A DNA stretch of 23,106 nt. Origin: Daldinia sp. FL1419. Its lineage: Eukaryota > Ascomycota > Sordariomycetes > Xylariales > Hypoxylaceae. The notes beneath the pieces were generated by a model. The model had not been told where the DNA came from, made no database searches, and saw only the letters and a program-made list of their open reading frames with translations. Positions 20,030 to 23,106 of the stretch are shown one piece after another. The position numbers and the translations under genes are program-made. Within the stretch, counting starts at the first letter, position 1. Every line of letters starts with the position of its first letter. The stretch is from positions 1-23,106 of the forward strand of contig MU623640.1 of the NCBI GenBank assembly GCA_025201765.1. Direction: 5' to 3'.

Positions 20030-20430
20030 ATAAATATTATCTTATAAAGACCCTATTAACCTCCTTAAAGCCAAACCTCTTAAATCTCTACAATTCTTTT
20101 AAATATAAATAAATTTTTAAAAATTATGTTTTTTATTTAATTAACACAGGTTCTTTAAGTTCTATATAATCAATTTCTTTATAAAACTTTATACAATAAT
20201 ATATAATTTCAATCCTCTCTTAAATATAATTTCCTATAAAACATTATTATTTGCAAACAATTATATATAATAATTTATTCTACCAAATCATTCTATTTTC
20301 CTCCTTAAGATATAATTACTTTAAATCCTCTTTCTTATATAATTTTTAATTTATTATAAAATAATTAAAATATAAGGCATATCTTACAAAAACTATTAAA
20401 ATTCCTATTTAATATATAAATCTTTAAAAA
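20030..20430 (-). repeat. Dispersed-repeat end, heavily mutated inverted copy
   Basis: Matches 9226-9630 in the same orientation: GACCCTATTAACC, AAATAAATTTTTAAAAATTA, CTCCTTAAGATATAATTAC, AAGGCATATCTTACAAAAAC. Nearly every G of the better copy is A here, so this copy was mutated on the minus strand. Confidence 0.65.
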
Positions 20431-22300
20431 TTAATTCTTATTTAATTAACTTAAGTTCTATAAAATCATCACTTTTTTTTATAACTTTTACAATAATTTA
20501 TAACTTTATCTCCAATTATATATATCATTTTTTCTATCCCCCAAACATTAATTACCATTACAAATAATTATTTCTATAAACTTTTTATTTAATTACTTTA
20601 TTACCTTTTTTAAAATATAATTATTTTATATCTTTTATTTTATTTATATTTATTTATTTATTTAAAATATAAAGCACCTCCTACAAGAGCAATTAAAACT
20701 CCAATTCTATTACAATTCCTATTTAATAATATTAACCCTAAATTAAAACTCCTATTATATATATAAACCTCCAAAAGTTAATTCTTACCTAATCAAATCA
20801 AATTCTTCAACATTAACTTATTCAACTTTTCTTATAACTTCCTACAATAACTTACAACCCTCTTATCTTTAATTAAATATATCATTTTAAACATTAACTA
20901 CTATTACTAATAATCAATTCTATTAACCTTTTATTTAATCATTTTAATACTTACTTTCTTCAAAATATAATTACCTTACATTTAATTATTAAAACTTCTA
21001 TTCAATATATAAACCCCTAAAAATCAATTCTTATCTAATTAAATTAAATCTTTTATCCTAATAAACTAAAATAATATAATTACATAACTAAAACTACCTT
21101 ATAAAACCCTATTAACCTTTATAAAACAATCCTTCCTAAAATCTCCACAAACTTTTTTAAACATAAATAAATCCTCAAAAATTAATTCTTATTTAATCAA
21201 ATTAAAATTTTTAAATATTACCTTTCATATAATTTCTTACTATAATTTATAATTTTTTTCTTTTATTAAATATATCATCCTTTCCACCTCTTAAACGCAT
21301 TACCATTATTAATAATTATTTTTATTAATTCTTCTATTTAATCACTTTAATATCTTTTTTAAAATATAATTATTTTATATATTTTATTTTATTTAACCTT
21401 CTAATTTAATTAAAATATAAAACATATCCTACAAGAATTAAATATTAAAATTCTTATTCAATATATAAACCCTTAAAAATTAATTCTTACCTAATCAAAT
21501 CAAAATCTTTAAACATAATCTTTTATAAAACTTTATACAATAAAACTACAAGGCATATCCTATAAAAACTCCTATTCAATTAAAACTCATATTTAATATA
21601 TAAACCTTCAAATATTAATTCTTATTTAATTAACTTAAATTCTCAAATATAAAATTATTAATTTTTTTATAAAAATTTATACAATTAAATATAAAACATA
21701 TTTTACAAAAATTATTAAAATTCTTATTTAATTAAAATTCACATTTAATATATAAACCCTCAAAAATTATTTTCTTATCTAATCAAATTAAATTCTTTAA
21801 AAATTACCTTTTATATAATTTTTTATAATAATTAATAACTATATTTCTAATTAAATATATTATCCATTTTATTTTTTAAATACAAACAATAATTTCTATT
21901 ACTTAACTTTTTATATAATCACTTAAATATTTTCTTTAAAATATAATTATTTTATATTTAAATAACTATTAAAACTCCTATTTAATTACCTAAAATTTTT
22001 ATTTAATATATAAACCTTCAAAAATTAATTCTTATTTAATTAAATTAATTTCTTTAAATATTACCTTTTATATAACTTTTTATAATAATTTACAATCCTT
22101 TTATCTTTAATTAAATATATTATTTTAAACACTAACTACCATTACTAATAATTAATTTTATTAAATTTTTATTTAATTACTTTAATACCTACCTTCCTCA
22201 AAATATAATTACCTTATATTTAATTATTAAAGTTTTTATTAAATTAAAAACTTTATTAAATTAAAATATTTAATTAATTAAAATACTTAATTAATTAAAA
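20431..22300 (-). repeat. Long inverted array of the ~140-bp-unit repeat
   Basis: The reverse complement of the 7430-9000 unit is repeated. The phrase AATTAATTCTTATTTAATTA or a close variant occurs near 20431, 20777, 21021, 21178, 21476, 21611, 21764 and 22021, with AGGCATATCCTACAA-like and ATTTAATATATAAACCC words between. Spacing is irregular (about 130-350 bp). The plus strand is nearly free of G; for example 20701-20760 has none. No coding content. Confidence 0.75.
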
Positions 22301-22310
22301 CATTTATTTA

Positions 22311-22657
22311 ATATTTTAATTAAACAATTTACAAAAGGATTTTACTAATATAAACTCCTATTCAATTAAAAAAATTATACATTATAGGAAATCACAGGCA
22401 CACGCACGAAATACAAAAAAAATCCTTAATTACTTTAATTTAATATATTAATTTAAAACCTACCTAAAAAAACTAATAATTAATATTATTTAAAAAATAA
22501 TTAAATTTATGGTTTTTTAAAATAAATTGTATGTATTTCCAATTGGAAATTATTATATAACAATTAAAAACATCCAAAATTGCGGGAGATTTCTCTAAAA
22601 ATTAATTGATCAATTAGGATTATGGCATAACTAATGAAATAAAAAAGATATAAATTA
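22311..22657 (+). repeat. Direct repeat, copy 2 (partner 15231-15580)
   Basis: Aligns with 15231-15580 about 7.1 kb away, ending in GGCATAACTAATGAAATAAA. It keeps the words GGCACACGCACGAAATAC (22398-22415) and TTGCGGGAGA. The difference from copy 1 (GGCATAAC against GGCGCAAC) is G to A at a CpG-containing site, as RIP would give. Confidence 0.75.
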
Positions 22658-23106
22658 GGAGATTTAAGGTAAATATTAATTTAATATTATTTAAACATCT
22701 TCCAAATCTCCTTAATTAAAATTATTTTTATAAAATATATTATTTAAAATCTAATAATTATATTAATTATATATAAAATGGAATATTCATTAAGATATAT
22801 AATATTAATAATTATTTTATAATTAAAATTTAAATTAAAATCTTTTAAATTAAATTTAAATTATTATAGGATTTTATTTTTAATTTAATAATAATAATAA
22901 AATTTATTAATTTTTTTAATATTAATATTATAACCTATTTTATTTAATAAGATATATAATTTATTAATAATTAATAAATAATTAAAATAAATATATAATT
23001 ATTATAATTTAATCTTTATAAAAAAAATAGTTTTTTTAAGATAAAATTACAAATATCCTTATTTTTATATAACCTTAATTATTATACCATTTTTACAAAT
23101 TAATTA
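22658..23106. other. Gene-free AT-rich DNA
   Basis: Almost only A and T to the end of the window, with no recognisable repeat or frame. Confidence 0.6.

Overview
Organism and overall character. The window looks like nuclear DNA of a filamentous ascomycete (Pezizomycotina-type) fungus. About 19 kb is extremely AT-rich, full of stop codons in every frame, and made of decayed repeats. The strands are mutated asymmetrically, as expected of repeat-induced point mutation (RIP, C to T in duplicated DNA). One island of ordinary composition (about 10430-14230) carries a spliced fungal GH25 lysozyme gene and an intron-containing eukaryotic tRNA-Pro. All composition statements are by eye; no computation was run.

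Left AT-rich arm (1-10430). A coding relic lies on the minus strand at 1886-2179, perhaps running on to about 1500; it resembles a copia-type Gag with RIP-like stops. A divergent solo LTR-like sequence lies on the minus strand (4888-5044). A complete but miniature LTR element occupies 5482-7101: LTRs of 181 and 183 bp beginning TG and ending CA, a TTAAT target-site duplication, a TGGTAAC primer-binding-like site, and no coding interior. A second copy of the flanking repeat at 18309-18936 lacks the insertion and acts as an empty site. A degenerate array of about 140-bp units follows (7430-9000), then an inverted pair of dispersed-repeat ends (8940-9630) and a solo LTR with an ATATA duplication (9631-9811).

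GC island (10430-14230). It holds an apparently intact tRNA-Pro(UGG) with an 18-nt intron and a T5 Pol III terminator (minus, 12485-12574). It also holds a GH25 (Chalaropsis-type) lysozyme gene on the minus strand (13268-14040). Its three exons join to a 222-codon frame that is open except for one TAA at codon 70, and the family's important Glu is replaced by Lys at codon 52. I read it as a young pseudogene. The other roughly 2.5 kb of the island has no gene I can recognise, although its composition is not RIP-like.

Right AT-rich arm (14230-23106). It contains inverted copies of the left-arm repeat, a nearly unmutated solo LTR with a TTAAA duplication and a perfect 30-bp palindrome (14855-15038), a direct repeat pair (15231-15580 and 22311-22657), the empty-site copy, and a GC-rich fragment encoding an acidic tail (19173-19256) stranded in AT-rich DNA.

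Integration. The window reads as a transposon graveyard enclosing one island that escaped RIP. Only the tRNA is likely to be functional. The GH25 gene sits where secreted, effector-like genes of AT-isochore fungi are often found, but it is broken. I found no convincing new multi-gene system; the unusual points are the miniature LTR element with its empty site, the LTR palindrome, and the two lesions in an otherwise preserved GH25 frame.
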